This document shows positions 63,946-64,000 of a stretch of 64,000 nt of DNA, one piece after another. The position numbers and the translations under genes are program-made. Positions within the stretch are counted from its first letter, which is position 1. Every line of letters starts with the position of its first letter. The notes below the pieces were generated by a model, which saw only the letters and a program-made list of their open reading frames with translations, made no database searches and had not been told where the DNA came from. The stretch spans positions 1 to 64,000 of the forward strand of contig NZ_JAASHM010000008.1 of NCBI RefSeq assembly GCF_019734195.1. The letters run 5' to 3'. This stretch comes from Clostridium sp. K13. Its GTDB lineage: Bacteria > Bacillota > Clostridia > Clostridiales > Clostridiaceae.

Positions 63946-64000
63946 TATTATTCTCCCAACTTTATCTTATATTTAACTTACCTCAGAGTCATATTAATTT

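Overview
The window looks like the chromosome of a low-GC Gram-positive anaerobe, most likely Clostridium sensu stricto. The base composition is strongly AT-rich and ribosome binding sites are strong (AGGAGG, GGGGG). Butyrate genes (ptb-buk), T-box, SAM-I and guanine riboswitch leaders, a SleB-type hydrolase, DUF1540 and CdaA/CdaR all fit. The genus is an inference from gene content; no species is assigned.

Region by region. 1-2.6 kb is the end of an integrated element: a serine-recombinase C-terminal remnant, a 57-residue protein and a complete large serine recombinase. It abuts a mannose-1-phosphate guanylyltransferase gene (manC-like) that has lost its 3' part, so the element appears to sit inside manC, with the rest of the element left of the window. 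3.3-8.3 kb holds an aldehyde dehydrogenase, a DUF3298 protein with a dense cluster of consensus DnaA boxes, an RluF-type pseudouridine synthase, and a two-gene unit of a class D sortase and a SigI-C-terminal/RsgI fusion protein. 8.6-13.5 kb holds ispF, an array of small hairpins, metT under a SAM-I riboswitch, and two tRNA units. One of these is fused to the 5' end of a truncated sugar-binding lipoprotein gene. 13.9-18.1 kb is T-box-thrS, an M48 protease and a stand-alone rpsD. 18.2-26.2 kb is hom-metY (SAM-I riboswitch), 5-formyl-THF cycloligase, an ABC exporter, a second homoserine dehydrogenase, a CPBP protease and a DUF1540 protein.

26.5-31.3 kb holds glnS, small low-complexity and Cys-rich proteins, and T-box-gltX. 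31.5-34.2 kb holds a purine permease with a guanine riboswitch and PurBox-like operators, and a second CPBP protease. 34.3-44.4 kb is one long branched-chain amino acid operon, read right to left: ilvN-cimA-leuC-leuD-leuB-ilvD-ilvB-ilvC. It lies behind a sigma-A promoter and an Ile-specifier T-box leader with an unusual antiterminator region. 44.6-55.6 kb holds glmM, a YerC-type repressor, an AIM24 protein, a four-gene operon of unrecognised small membrane or acidic proteins, buk-ptb, an FAD-dependent oxidoreductase and cdaR-cdaA. 55.8-64 kb holds an unknown coiled-coil membrane protein, a SleB-like hydrolase, isoaspartyl dipeptidase, a split chromate transporter, a membrane-anchored XRE regulator, ptsI and a class I ribonucleotide reductase beta subunit.

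Much of the window is amino-acid metabolism under RNA control. SAM-I controls metT and metY-hom, Thr, Glu and Ile T-boxes control thrS, gltX and the ilv-leu operon, and guanine controls the purine permease. The least explained parts are the four-gene operon at 47.5-49.3 kb, the SigI/RsgI fusion, the shared hairpin insert in the P3 arm of both SAM riboswitches, the manC/element junction and the tRNA-Leu/lipoprotein chimera.
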